A stretch of DNA of 64,000 nucleotides from the NCBI RefSeq assembly GCF_016592155.1, contig NZ_AP024237.1:1674001-1738000 (forward strand), in the 5' to 3' direction. The notes below the pieces were generated by a model. That model searched no databases and was not told the origin of the DNA. It saw nothing but the letters and a program-made list of their open reading frames with translations. The stretch comes from Mycobacterium heckeshornense (lineage in GTDB: Bacteria > Actinomycetota > Actinomycetes > Mycobacteriales > Mycobacteriaceae). A program made the translations under genes and the position numbers. Positions 7,244-16,469 of this stretch are shown here, in pieces. How positions within the stretch are numbered: the first letter of the stretch is position 1; each line of letters opens with the position of its first letter.

Positions 7244-9637
7244 ATGTCAGTGAACGAGGGGCTGGACGGCCGACCGACACCGCTTGACGGCTTGCGTGTG
7301 CTCGAGATCAGCGACCGGATCGCCGGTAGCTACTGCGGGAAACTTCTGGTCGATGCCGGCGCGGAAGTGCGGAAAATCGAACCGCCACAAGGTGATCCGC
7401 TGCGTCTTCGCACCGCCAGCCGCTCGCCGTTGCCGAACACAACCGACGCCCCCCTGTTCAGCTACCTCAACGCCGGCAAGCACAGTCTGACGATCTCGCC
7501 GGATTCCGAGCGATACCGCGCCGAGCTCGCCGGAGCCGACGTCGTGGTGCTCACTGCAACCCGGTCGCAAGCAGCGGATCTGGGCATCGATCCGCAGCGA
7601 TTGCTGGCGGACTCGCCGCACGCTGTCGTCGTCACGATTTCCGACTTCGGCTGGGCCGGTCCATATGCCGAGCGCGCGGCAAGCGAGTTCACGCTGCAGG
7701 CCTGGGCAGGCTCGACCGGTTTCCGCGGCGACCCTGCCGGACCACCCATCGCGATCGGCGGAGAGTTAGGCGAATACATGGGTGGCGCGTTCGCCGCATT
7801 CGGCGCGTTGGCGGTTCGCCGCCGCGCCGAGCGTGGCGGCGCCGGTGAGCACCTGGACCTGTCCATGCTCGAAGCCGTCACGCTGATGCAAAGCAGCGAA
7901 TGGCTGCACTCGCAGCTGCTGCAGGTGCCGCCGGTCACCCGCACCATCGAAGTGCCCTCCATCGAGCCGGCCAAGGACGGCTACGTCGGGATCACCATGG
8001 TTACCGGGCAACAGTGGCTCGACTTCGCTGCGATGGTCGACTGCCCGCAATTGACCGAGATCCCGCAGCTGCGTTTTCAGATCGGCCGCTGGGAATACCG
8101 CGACCTCATCCATGAGCTCATCGGCCCCTGGCTGGCCGAACGCACCGTCGAAGAGATCGTCGAACTCGGGCAATTGTTCCGGCTGCCGATCGCGCCACTG
8201 GGCAACGGCTCGACGATCCGCGACATGGCCTACATGCGCGAACGCGGCGTCTTTGTGCGCAACCCCGCCGGGTTCCACCAGCCGCGACCGCCGTGGTTGA
8301 TGTCAAGATGTCGGCCCGCCCCGCTGCGTCCGGCACCCATCCTCGGGGAAGCCAACAACGAGCCGCCTTGGCAACCAAGGAAATTTGTAGGTAACCCATC
8401 GGATCACCGGCTGCCGCTGGACGGCCTGCGCATTGTCGATCTCACCGCGTTTTGGGCGGGGCCGGCCGCGACACATCTGCTCGGCGCGTTCGGTGCGGAC
8501 GTGGTCAAGGTGGAGTCGATCCAGCGTCCCGACGGCATCCGCTATTCGGGGGGAATGCGCACCGACGTCGACGACTGGTGGGAATACGGCTGGGTCTTCC
8601 ACGCCATGAACACCAACAAGCGCTCCGTGACACTGGACTTGGGATCCGACGACGGCCGGCAGTTGTTCACCCGGTTGGTTACCGGCGCGGACGCCGTGAT
8701 CGAGAACTTCTCGCCGCGCGTGATGGACAACTTCGGGTTGACCTCAGATGTCCTGTTGGCGGTCAATCCCAAGCTGGTGGTCGTCCGGATGCCCGCGTTC
8801 GGTCTGGAGGGCCCCTGGCGTGACCGTGTCGGCTTTGCCCCCACCATGGAGCAAATCGCTGGCCTGGCCTGGGTGACCGGCTTGCCGGATGGTCCACCGG
8901 TTGCGCCGCGGGGGGCCTGCGATCCGCTGGCCGGAGTGCACGCAGCGTTCGCCTTGCTGGCCGCTGTGAATTTCGCGAACCGAACAGGAGCCGGCCAGCT
9001 CGTCGAATTGCCGATGATCGAAGCGGTGTTGAATGTCACCGCTATTCAGCCGATCGAAGCGGAAGTCTTCGGCGTGACCTTGAGCAGAGAAGGCAACCGC
9101 GGTCACGGCTGGGCGGTGCAAAACCTCTACCGGTGCGTCGGCGACGACGCGTGGATTGCGGTGACGGTGGCCACCGACGAGCAATGGCACGCGCTGGTCG
9201 AGCTGATGGGCCGGCCGTCGTGGTGCGACGACCCGGCGCTGGCCACGGTGGCCGGGCGCCGGAAGTGCGCCGACGACATCGATAGCCGACTGGAGGTCTG
9301 GTTTGCCGACCAGCAGCTGGCGTCCGCGGTGGAGCGCCTGGCTGCGGCCGGCATTCCCGCCGCACCGGTAGTGTCGCCGTCGCTGGTGACGGAAAACCCG
9401 CAACTGCACGAGCGCGGATTCTTCGAATTACTCGAGCACCCACGCACCGGTAGCGGGTGGTACCCGTGTCCGCCCTTCGCGAGGCTTGCCGGCCAGTCTC
9501 GATGGTTACGGCGCACGCCGCCCACGCTCGGCGAGCACAATAGAGAAGTGCTGCGCGATCTGTGTGAGCTGACCGAAGCCGACCTGGAGCGGCTGACGGC
9601 AAGTGGGGTGATCGGGACCCGACCCAAGGGCGCTTGA
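7244..9637 (+). CDS. Fused double-domain CaiB/BaiF (class III) CoA-transferase
   Basis: 797 residues made of two complete class III CoA-transferase halves, each normally about 400 residues. Half 1 begins LRVLEISDRIAGSYCGKLL (about residue 16), half 2 LRIVDLTAFWAGPAATHLL (about 390). Both have the GA-x-V-x-K(I/V)E CoA-site strand. The catalytic carboxylate that forms the acyl anhydride is Asp205 in half 1 (GEHLDLSMLEA); the equivalent position in half 2 is Glu588 (GQLVELPMIEA). The family moves CoA between carboxylic acids, often in anaerobic aromatic, carnitine or bile-acid pathways. Start ATG 7244 gives MSVNEGLDG. It is followed after 15 bases by a ferredoxin gene. Confidence 0.9.
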   Translation: MSVNEGLDGRPTPLDGLRVLEISDRIAGSYCGKLLVDAGAEVRKIEPPQGDPLRLRTASRSPLPNTTDAPLFSYLNAGKHSLTISPDSERYRAELAGADVVVLTATRSQAADLGIDPQRLLADSPHAVVVTISDFGWAGPYAERAASEFTLQAWAGSTGFRGDPAGPPIAIGGELGEYMGGAFAAFGALAVRRRAERGGAGEHLDLSMLEAVTLMQSSEWLHSQLLQVPPVTRTIEVPSIEPAKDGYVGITMVTGQQWLDFAAMVDCPQLTEIPQLRFQIGRWEYRDLIHELIGPWLAERTVEEIVELGQLFRLPIAPLGNGSTIRDMAYMRERGVFVRNPAGFHQPRPPWLMSRCRPAPLRPAPILGEANNEPPWQPRKFVGNPSDHRLPLDGLRIVDLTAFWAGPAATHLLGAFGADVVKVESIQRPDGIRYSGGMRTDVDDWWEYGWVFHAMNTNKRSVTLDLGSDDGRQLFTRLVTGADAVIENFSPRVMDNFGLTSDVLLAVNPKLVVVRMPAFGLEGPWRDRVGFAPTMEQIAGLAWVTGLPDGPPVAPRGACDPLAGVHAAFALLAAVNFANRTGAGQLVELPMIEAVLNVTAIQPIEAEVFGVTLSREGNRGHGWAVQNLYRCVGDDAWIAVTVATDEQWHALVELMGRPSWCDDPALATVAGRRKCADDIDSRLEVWFADQQLASAVERLAAAGIPAAPVVSPSLVTENPQLHERGFFELLEHPRTGSGWYPCPPFARLAGQSRWLRRTPPTLGEHNREVLRDLCELTEADLERLTASGVIGTRPKGA

Positions 9638-9652
9638 GACAAGGAGGTTTCG

Positions 9653-9844
9653 ATGCGGGTGGTTGTGGACGAAATGTTGTGTGAGGCCAACGGATTCTGT
9701 GAATCACTGGCCCCAGACATCTTCGAATTGGGCGACTCTGACGTGGTGCGGATCGCCGACGGTCCGGTGCCGCAAGACCGTGAGATTGACGTCCGCGCAG
9801 CCGTCGACCAATGCCCGAAGGCGGCGTTACGGATCGTCGAGTGA
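9653..9844 (+). CDS. 3Fe-4S ferredoxin, partner of cytochrome P450
   Basis: A 63-residue ferredoxin. Cysteines are at positions 10 and 16 (CEANGFC) and in DQCPKAAL near the end; the usual second cysteine of a 4Fe-4S site is replaced by Ala/Asn, as in mycobacterial P450-associated 3Fe-4S ferredoxins. It would pass electrons from a reductase to a P450. A strong AAGGAGG-like ribosome site precedes ATG 9653. The P450 gene ends three bases away on the opposite strand, so the pair is convergent rather than one operon. Confidence 0.93.
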   Translation: MRVVVDEMLCEANGFCESLAPDIFELGDSDVVRIADGPVPQDREIDVRAAVDQCPKAALRIVE

Positions 9845-9847
9845 GAC

Positions 9848-11086
9848 CTAGCGCGCGGTCAGCGAGATCGACATCTCGTCGTAGATCTGCATATTGGTGA
9901 CCAGGTTCGGGTGCGCCACCTTCGGCGGCCCGACAGTGATGTTGTCGCAGCGCAGCAGCAGCTCGTCGAATACGGCGCGCAGCTCCGCGCGCGCCAGCAT
10001 GGCGCCCAGACAGTGGTGCGGTCCGCCACCGCCGAACGCGACGTGCGGGTTGGGGTGGCGCCCGATGTCGAAGGTGAACGGCTCGTCGAAGACCTCTTCG
10101 TCGCGATTGGCCGAGCGCAGCATCGACACCACCCGGTCGCCCTTGGGGATGTGCTGACCGTCCATTTCGACGTCGACCTTGGCGGTGCGGGTCCAGTAGG
10201 CCACCGGAGTCGCCCAGCGCAGCACTTCTTCAACCGCCGTGGGACGCAGCGTCTCCTCGTCGCGGTAACGCTCGATTTGCTCGGGATTCGTGACGAACGC
10301 CTGCAGGCCGGTTGCGAGCGCATTTTTGGTGGTATCGCTGCCGGCGAAGGCCAGGACGAAGAAGAAAATCTCCAGCTCGTTGGCCGGCAGCCTGAACCGC
10401 TCACCGTCGTCGCCTGTGATTTCAGCGGTGGCCAGCGTGCTCCAGATGTCGTCGGCGGGCTCACGTCGCTTCTGGGCGGTGAGCTCCAACGCGTAGCCGA
10501 AGATGGTGGCGTAGAGCTCGGCTTCCTCCTGGTGGCTTAGACGCGCATGCGGCGAGCGCGCGGTCAGGATCCGGTCGAAGACGCTAAAGATTCGCGGCCG
10601 GTCTTCCTCCGGCATCCCGATGATGTCGCCGATGACGCTCATGGGCAGCTGGTCGGCCACATCGCCGATCCAGTCTCCGCCGCCCTGGCTGATCAGCCGG
10701 TCGATCATTCGGGCGGCCCGTGCCCGGATACCGTCTTCCAGCTTGGCGATCGCGCGCGGGGTAAACGCGCTCGAGATCAGTTTGCGGCGCCTGTTCAGCT
10801 CCGGCGGATCCATGTCGATAATCGTCGGGTAGGACAAAACCGTGTCGATGGGCTGGATCAGGGGACCGTCGACCGCGGTGAACGAGTCGGCGTCGCGGTG
10901 CAGGCGAACTGCGTGCCGGTGCTTGGTGGTTATCCAGAAATCGCGCTGCACGCCGGTCTTTGCGACCCCGGGGGTGTGGTCGTGCCGGAACAGTGGTCTG
11001 GTGCGTCGCAGTTGCGCAAACAGTTCGTCCGGAAAACCATTGCGCCACAGAGAGAAATCGGAAAGGTCCACTGCCGCAGTCGTCAT
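9848..11086 (-). CDS. Cytochrome P450
   Basis: 412 residues from ATG 11086 (MTTAAVDLSDFSLWRNG); the open frame extends upstream but without homology. P450 landmarks: I-helix AFAGSDTTKNA with the oxygen-activating Asp-Thr pair, K-helix EEVLR (ExxR), and the haem loop FGGGGPHHCLGAMLAR with Cys359 as haem thiolate ligand. The general look (soluble, bacterial class I) and the adjacent 3Fe-4S ferredoxin fit the CYP125/CYP142/CYP124-like group that hydroxylates sterol or terpenoid side chains, but I cannot assign a CYP family by eye. It is divergent from the DUF1214 gene across about 230 bases. Confidence 0.93.
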   Translation of the reverse strand: MTTAAVDLSDFSLWRNGFPDELFAQLRRTRPLFRHDHTPGVAKTGVQRDFWITTKHRHAVRLHRDADSFTAVDGPLIQPIDTVLSYPTIIDMDPPELNRRRKLISSAFTPRAIAKLEDGIRARAARMIDRLISQGGGDWIGDVADQLPMSVIGDIIGMPEEDRPRIFSVFDRILTARSPHARLSHQEEAELYATIFGYALELTAQKRREPADDIWSTLATAEITGDDGERFRLPANELEIFFFVLAFAGSDTTKNALATGLQAFVTNPEQIERYRDEETLRPTAVEEVLRWATPVAYWTRTAKVDVEMDGQHIPKGDRVVSMLRSANRDEEVFDEPFTFDIGRHPNPHVAFGGGGPHHCLGAMLARAELRAVFDELLLRCDNITVGPPKVAHPNLVTNMQIYDEMSISLTAR

Positions 11087-11318
11087 GCGCCCGCCTTCGG
11101 TTCGTGCGTAGCGACCATCCAGGCCCCACGCGTCAAAGCCGCTATCTTTGCTATTTAAGCATGATAGATCCGGGTGGGACACCCGTGAACGTTTCAACCC
11201 GCAGGCGCCGGGGGCGAGGCTTGACAGATTTCTCACACAATGTAATAGTCACCGGAGCCTTATCCGAAAATGCAGTTTTCAAGAACTGGGACGAGATGCC
11301 GACGAGCGAGCTGAGTAG

Positions 11319-12551
11319 ATGAACGATCAGCCAGCGAATCCCGCTGCATGGTTGCCTTTTTCGATCGTCGAGGCCGCACGAGCGGGTCGCACTTCGCCCG
11401 AGGGCGTCGACATGGCGAAGGATTGGACGGTGCTGCTCAGTCAATTGGGGGCGGCAGCGCACCTGGTTACCGGCAGCCCGTTCGCTCGTAATCGGCTGGA
11501 TCTGGCGTCTGGGTTCCGGCACCTGCTGGTGCTGGCCGCGATTGGCATCGACGAGGTTCTGCGGTTCGACCCTGACCCGATTCTGGCAGTGTCGCGGGCG
11601 CCCACCGACGACGTACTGACCTGGGGCATGGACTGTCCGGATGCGATTTACACCCGCGCCACGTTGTGGGGTGGCGAGAGCTATCGACTGTTCGGTAACC
11701 GCGGCACGGCCCGCTATGTCGGACTGCAGACGATGAACGGGATCCAGGCCACCGCGAATGCCGTCGTCGACGAGCTCGAGATGGACCAAGCCGGCAATTT
11801 CGAGGTCATCATCTCCGCGGACGAGCGCGAAGGAAACTGGCTGCGGATCGACGGCGACTATCCAACGGTGGTTGTTCGCCATTTCTTTTATGACTGGAAC
11901 AGTGAGGTGCCCTCGTCGTTACGGATCGAACGGATCGGCCGCCGCGCCGAGCGCAAAAGCCGGCCAAGCGATGCGGATGGGCTTGTCTCGCGGCAAGTGA
12001 GAGCGCTCGGCGAATTCGTGTACACGAACCTCAGATTCTTTCACGACTGGGGAAGTGCACCACCTGCCAACGGTTTTCTCGAGCCGGGGGATCTTTCTGC
12101 CGTGGGCGCGGCGGCAGAAAACCGGCCGGTTATCGGTCGTTGGGAACTCGGGCCGGACGAGGCGTTGATTCTGGAGATTAAGCCGCCCAATGGTGTCTAC
12201 TGGAGCTATTCGCTGGGCAACCCCTGGTGGGAGACAATCCATTACGGTCGCCACCAATCGAGCCTTAATGGTCATCAAGTCGCGGTCGATTCCGACGGGC
12301 TCGTTCGTGTGGTCGTGTGCGCACGCGATCCCGGTGTCGCGAATTGGCTCGACACAGCCGGATACAGCAACGGGGCGATGATTTTGCGCTGCGTGCGCAC
12401 GGATACGGCGCCAACGCCGATCACACGCGTGGTGAAGTTCGACGAAATTGCCGCGGCGCTGCCCGCCGATACCAAGACAGTCACGCCTGATGAGCGCACC
12501 GCAATCGTCGCCGCCCGGCGCCGAGCGGTACATCAAAGGTTCGCGCGGTGA
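11319..12551 (+). CDS. DUF1214-domain protein
   Basis: 410 residues. The C-terminal part contains the DUF1214-type signature: WELGPDEALILEIKPP, then YWSYSLGNPWWETIHYGR and SLNGHQ (about residues 275-330). The N-terminal half has ARYVGLQTMNGIQATANAVV and WGMDCPDAIYTRATLW, which recur in mycobacterial members. The biochemical function of the family is not known; homologues often sit near sulfotransferase-like and steroid genes. The stop overlaps the start of the following sulfotransferase gene, so the two are translationally coupled. No signal peptide is evident. Confidence 0.7.
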   Translation: MNDQPANPAAWLPFSIVEAARAGRTSPEGVDMAKDWTVLLSQLGAAAHLVTGSPFARNRLDLASGFRHLLVLAAIGIDEVLRFDPDPILAVSRAPTDDVLTWGMDCPDAIYTRATLWGGESYRLFGNRGTARYVGLQTMNGIQATANAVVDELEMDQAGNFEVIISADEREGNWLRIDGDYPTVVVRHFFYDWNSEVPSSLRIERIGRRAERKSRPSDADGLVSRQVRALGEFVYTNLRFFHDWGSAPPANGFLEPGDLSAVGAAAENRPVIGRWELGPDEALILEIKPPNGVYWSYSLGNPWWETIHYGRHQSSLNGHQVAVDSDGLVRVVVCARDPGVANWLDTAGYSNGAMILRCVRTDTAPTPITRVVKFDEIAAALPADTKTVTPDERTAIVAARRRAVHQRFAR

Positions 12552-13693
12552 TGTTCCGGGCTGACGAACTCGAAGACGGCGCACACGCGGCCACCGGTCT
12601 CGATGACTTCGGCTCGCATTACTACCGTGAAGGCTTGGAACGCATCGTGGAGGCGCTCAACACCGAGGCTGACCTCAACGAGACGGGGAAGGTCATCCAG
12701 CACGCGACCATCAGCAATGCGCTAATCCAACGATTGAAGGTCGAAGAAACCTATAAGCAGCACCCCGAGATCGACGAGGCGGTGATCGAGGGACCGGTCT
12801 TCATCATCGGGCTGCCACGCACCGGAACGACCGCGCTGAGCCAGCTGGTGGGGGCCGATCCCCAGTTTCGGTCCCTACGGATGTGGGAGTCACAAGCTCC
12901 CACGCCCCCGCCCGAAGCGGCCACCCAACACGACGACCCCCGCATTACACAGGCCCAGGCCGGCCTGGACATGTTGCACGAGATGTTCCCACTCATGAAG
13001 ACGATGTACAACTCGGAGGCAACCGCGGCGACCGAATGTCAGGACCTTATGGGAATGAGCTTTCGGACAGTGCATTTCGCCGGTGTCGTGCGAGTCCCCG
13101 GCTATCTGGAATGGGTCATGGACTGCGACATGAGTGAGACGTACAGCTATCACCGACGAGTGCTCAAACTCTTGCAATGGCATTGTCCACCCAACTTGTG
13201 GCACCTCAAGACGCCGGTGCACATGTTTTCGCTCGACGCACTCGTCAAGGCCTATCCGGACGCCAAATTTATGTGGAGTCACCGCGATCCGGCGAAAGTG
13301 ATGGGATCGGTGTGCAGCCTTATTCGGTATGTCCGCAGTTGGAGTAGCGACCGCGACGACCCGGTGGAACTCGGTGACGAGCAACTCCGATGCTGGGCCG
13401 AAGGCGTCCGACGGGCGATGGAGTTTCGCAAACGCTTCGGTGACGAACGGTTCGCCGATGTTTCTTTCGCCGAGCTGCAGGTCGATCCGGTCAGCACCCT
13501 CAGGAAAAGTTATGAGCGGCTTGGCCTGACCTTCACCGAAGAGACACGCCGCTCGGTTCAGCACTGGGCAAGTGGTCATCAGCCGGGGTCGCGCGGAGCG
13601 CACGAATATTCGCTATCCGACTATGGGCTGACGCCAGACAGTGTCCGGGAGCAGTTCAGCGACTATCTCGCCAGCTACGATGCCACGGGCTGA
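12551..13693 (+). CDS. Sulfotransferase-family protein
   Basis: About 380 residues. The P-loop-like PAPS 5'-phosphosulfate motif FIIGLPRTGTTALSQL is at residues about 85-100, and the 3'-phosphate region appears as KFMWSHRDPAKVMGSV near 240. It would transfer sulfate from PAPS to a hydroxyl group; many mycobacterial members (Stf-like) lack an assigned substrate. Start is ATG 12551, or GTG 12548 one codon earlier; both overlap the stop of the DUF1214 gene. The 3' end overlaps the start of the following TetR gene by 14 bases, so all three may be one transcript. Confidence 0.85.
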   Translation: MFRADELEDGAHAATGLDDFGSHYYREGLERIVEALNTEADLNETGKVIQHATISNALIQRLKVEETYKQHPEIDEAVIEGPVFIIGLPRTGTTALSQLVGADPQFRSLRMWESQAPTPPPEAATQHDDPRITQAQAGLDMLHEMFPLMKTMYNSEATAATECQDLMGMSFRTVHFAGVVRVPGYLEWVMDCDMSETYSYHRRVLKLLQWHCPPNLWHLKTPVHMFSLDALVKAYPDAKFMWSHRDPAKVMGSVCSLIRYVRSWSSDRDDPVELGDEQLRCWAEGVRRAMEFRKRFGDERFADVSFAELQVDPVSTLRKSYERLGLTFTEETRRSVQHWASGHQPGSRGAHEYSLSDYGLTPDSVREQFSDYLASYDATG

Positions 13694-14369
13694 CGCGAAA
13701 CGTCCTCCCTCTGCGACCAGACCGGGGGTGACACGACGCAGACGGGCCAAGCATCAGCCCGATCCGGTGACGCGTGCCGTTTTGGTGTCCGCGGCGTCCA
13801 GTATCGTCCGGGAGCAGGGGGTCGGCGCGTTGACGGTGGCCGATGTGCTAAACCGCGCAAAATTGGGCACCCGCGCCTTCTATCGACACTTTGACTCGAA
13901 AGACCAACTGGTTCAAGCGGTTTTCCTGGAGATGGCACGGGTCGAGGTACGGCGATTGCGCCGGAAACTGGCCCGTGCGTCGAATCCAGTCGAAGCGGTC
14001 GCGGCGTGGATCGACGGGCGGCTCGACCTTGCCTTCGACGCGTCTGTCCGCTCTGATCTACGGAACCTGTCGCTGGAGGCCCAGTCCCAGATGTTTGCGG
14101 CACCCGAGGTGGTGGGCCCGGCATACCGCGAGCTGCTCAGCCCGCTGCTGCAGCAGCTGGAACTCGGCAAGAGACAAGGAATCTTCGCGAAGATCGATCC
14201 ACCAACCGACGCCGAGTTGTTGCACGGAGCGGTCTGGGCGTGTGTCGAGCAGCAGTGGGCTTCCGGAAACTGCGATCGGGCCAAGGCCCGGGATGCGGTG
14301 CTGAGTTTCTGCCTGGGTGGGCTTGGCGCCCCCGAGCACATGATCGCGGCGGTCATTAGACACCGCTGA
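13680..14369 (+). CDS. TetR-family transcriptional regulator
   Basis: 229 residues from ATG 13680 (MPRADAKRPPSATRP), which overlaps the sulfotransferase stop. The N-terminal domain shows VLVSAASSIVREQGVGALTV and the recognition part LNRAKLGTRAFYRHFDSKDQL (residues about 35-80). A basic linker (GVTRRRRAKHQ) precedes it. The ligand domain is unassigned. It is cotranscribed with the genes before it and 31 bases from the SDR gene after it, so it is probably a local regulator of the central catabolic operons. Confidence 0.88.
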   Translation: MPRADAKRPPSATRPGVTRRRRAKHQPDPVTRAVLVSAASSIVREQGVGALTVADVLNRAKLGTRAFYRHFDSKDQLVQAVFLEMARVEVRRLRRKLARASNPVEAVAAWIDGRLDLAFDASVRSDLRNLSLEAQSQMFAAPEVVGPAYRELLSPLLQQLELGKRQGIFAKIDPPTDAELLHGAVWACVEQQWASGNCDRAKARDAVLSFCLGGLGAPEHMIAAVIRHR

Positions 14370-14400
14370 TACGGCCACTTCGTCAGCTAGAGGAGCAACG

Positions 14401-15204
14401 ATGGATTTGGGGTTTGCCGGCTCGAAAGCCGTTGTCACAGGCGGGAGCAAGGGGATGGGTCTGGCAGTGGCCGAGACCCTTGCCGCGGAGGGTGCCTGCG
14501 TCGCCGTGATGGCCAGGAACCAACCTGCACTGGATGCCGCGGTGGAATCCTTGAAGGCGGCAGGGGCGCCCGACGCGCTGGGTATCAGCGTGGATATGTC
14601 CGATGCCAAGTCCATCGCCGCCGGGTTTGCGGTGGTCGCAGAGCGCTGGGGCGAACTCAACAGCTTGGTCCACACGATCGGTCCGGGGGACGGTTATTTC
14701 GAGGAGATGACCGACTCGGATTGGGATGCGGCCTTCACCCTCGGCACGATGTCAGGGGTGCGGTCGATTCGGGCCGCCCTGCCGCTGCTGCGAGCCGCCG
14801 AATGGGGTCGGATCGTGACCTTCTCGGCGCACTCGATCCAACGGCAGAATCCGCGCATCGTCGCCTACACCGCCTCGAAAGCGGCTCTTGCCAGCGTCAC
14901 CAAGAACTTGTCGAAAAGCCTGGCCAAAGACGGCATCCTGGTGAACTGCGTATGCCCGGGAACCATCGTCACGGCAAGCTTCACCGAGGTCCTCAAAGAT
15001 GTCCTCGCCGCCGACGGACTCGACGCTGAAAATCCCTACGACGTGATGAGATGGATCGACAGCAATTTCCATCAGCCGTGCGATCTCGGCCGTGCCGGTC
15101 TGCCCGAGGAAGTCGCGTCCCTCACCGCCTATCTGGCCTCACGGCGCAATGGGTACGTCACGGGTGCGACGGTGAATGTCGACGGCGGGTCGGACTTTGT
15201 CTGA
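14401..15204 (+). CDS. Short-chain dehydrogenase/reductase
   Basis: 267 residues, classical SDR. Motifs: VTGGSKGMG (residues 12-20), IGPGD replacing the usual NNAG-type loop (about 97), FSAHSIQ with the catalytic Ser (about 142), YTASK with catalytic Tyr and Lys (about 156-160), and a C-terminal GYVTGATVNVDGG typical of 3-oxoacyl or hydroxysteroid dehydrogenases. An AGAGGAGCAACG ribosome site precedes ATG 14401. Placed between a TetR gene and the KshA-like oxygenase; a role in oxidising a ring or side-chain hydroxyl is inferred. Confidence 0.9.
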   Translation: MDLGFAGSKAVVTGGSKGMGLAVAETLAAEGACVAVMARNQPALDAAVESLKAAGAPDALGISVDMSDAKSIAAGFAVVAERWGELNSLVHTIGPGDGYFEEMTDSDWDAAFTLGTMSGVRSIRAALPLLRAAEWGRIVTFSAHSIQRQNPRIVAYTASKAALASVTKNLSKSLAKDGILVNCVCPGTIVTASFTEVLKDVLAADGLDAENPYDVMRWIDSNFHQPCDLGRAGLPEEVASLTAYLASRRNGYVTGATVNVDGGSDFV

Positions 15205-15272
15205 TCCGGTGCCCGGCACCGAACCGCTATGCCGGCGGGGGTGGCTGCCGGTGACTTGACGTTGAATTCCTA

Positions 15273-15282
15273 AAATAGTAAA
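15273..15282. promoter_or_regulatory. Shared A/T-rich motif, copy 2 (AAATAGTAAA)
   Basis: The exact ten bases of copy 1 recur in the 149-base gap before the KshA-like oxygenase, about 70 bases upstream of its start. Surrounding bases (TAAAATAGTAAAAATAAG) are also A/T-rich, so this may be an operator that covers the promoter of the oxygenase-ligase-hydratase operon. Confidence 0.45.
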
Positions 15283-15353
15283 AATAAGCGTAAGTCCGCT
15301 GTGGATCAACGAGATGCACGCCCGCCGCTGGGCCGCGGGGAAACGGAGAGATA

Positions 15354-16469
15354 GTGACGAAGACGGTTTCAGATCCGAGCATCGATCCGTCCGACCGAGA
15401 GTTCGGGCCAAGTGGCATCGCACTGTCGAAGTACCGGTTTCCGACCGGATGGTTCATCGTGGGCTTCGCCTCAGATCTGGGTGCCGGTGACGTCAAGCGG
15501 GTGCATTACTTCGGTGAGGAACTGGTGCTGTTCCGCACCGAAAGCGGCCGGCTGCACGTGCTGGACGCCTACTGTCAGCACCTTGGTGCCAACTTGGGCG
15601 TCGGCGGCACGGTCGACGGCGAAAATATTGTCTGCCCCTGGCACGGCTGGCACTGGCGCGGCGATGGCACCAACGCGCTCATCCCATACAGCAAAATCGG
15701 TTGCAAGCAGAACGTCCGGATCCGCACCTATCCGAGCACCGAGTGGTACGGCTTCATCCTGGTGTGGCACGAGCGCCACGGTCGGCCGCCTTATTGGCAG
15801 CCGCCGGTGCTGCCCGAACTGGAGACCGGCGAGTACTACCCGTTACATCCGCACAGCCGGATGCTCAACCGGGTCAAGGTGCATGCGCAGATGATCATCG
15901 AAAACGCCGCCGATCCCTACCACGTCCAGTACGTACACAAGGCCGCCAACCCTGCCACCACCGCGTCGTTCGAGGTTTCCGGTTATCACCTGCACGCCAC
16001 GGTCAACGCGAACTTCGGTGGCGGCCGCGAGCGCACCTGGTTGACCCCGAACGGGCCGGTGGACGCCAAGATCATCTACGACAACTACTCACTTGGGCTG
16101 GGCATTGTCCGGTTCCCCAGCGAGCTGGTGGCCACCATCCAGGTCACCGGGCAGACACCGGTCGACGAGGACTACACCGACTACTTCTACACCCAGGCGT
16201 CTGTTCGGGAACCGGGTGACACCGGTGACGTGCCCACCGGGCGCGCCGCGCGATTCTTGGCGCTGCAACAAGAGGTGGTCAAACAGGACTTCTTCACCTG
16301 GGAAAACATGAAGTACCTGGAGAAACCGAACCTGGCTCCCGAGGAAGCCCGCGATTACGCGGCCCTTCGCCGCTGGGCACACCGCTTCTACCCAGGCGAA
16401 CAGCCGTCGCCCAACGATTTTGGATACACGCCCGACGGCCAGCCGGACCCGGCGGGCGCGCAAGCCTGA
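15354..16469 (+). CDS. Rieske non-haem iron oxygenase, KshA-like
   Basis: 371 residues from GTG 15354, preceded by GGGGAAACGGAGAGA. The Rieske 2Fe-2S ligands are C74-x-H76 and C94-P-W-H97 (DAYCQHLGANLG, CPWHGWHW). The mononuclear iron site is NAADPYHVQYVH with D187, H190 and H195. Overall length and the sequence IENAADPYHVQYVHK resemble 3-ketosteroid 9-alpha-hydroxylase oxygenase (KshA), which opens the steroid nucleus; a separate reductase is needed and none is seen nearby. Substrate is inferred, not shown. The stop overlaps the ATG of the ligase gene (ATGA). Confidence 0.88.
   Translation: MTKTVSDPSIDPSDREFGPSGIALSKYRFPTGWFIVGFASDLGAGDVKRVHYFGEELVLFRTESGRLHVLDAYCQHLGANLGVGGTVDGENIVCPWHGWHWRGDGTNALIPYSKIGCKQNVRIRTYPSTEWYGFILVWHERHGRPPYWQPPVLPELETGEYYPLHPHSRMLNRVKVHAQMIIENAADPYHVQYVHKAANPATTASFEVSGYHLHATVNANFGGGRERTWLTPNGPVDAKIIYDNYSLGLGIVRFPSELVATIQVTGQTPVDEDYTDYFYTQASVREPGDTGDVPTGRAARFLALQQEVVKQDFFTWENMKYLEKPNLAPEEARDYAALRRWAHRFYPGEQPSPNDFGYTPDGQPDPAGAQA

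Noticed and set aside
11087..11236. Extra 50 residues at the P450 N-terminus
   Set aside because: The added residues do not look like P450 sequence and run through the divergent promoter region; ATG 11086 fits the family.
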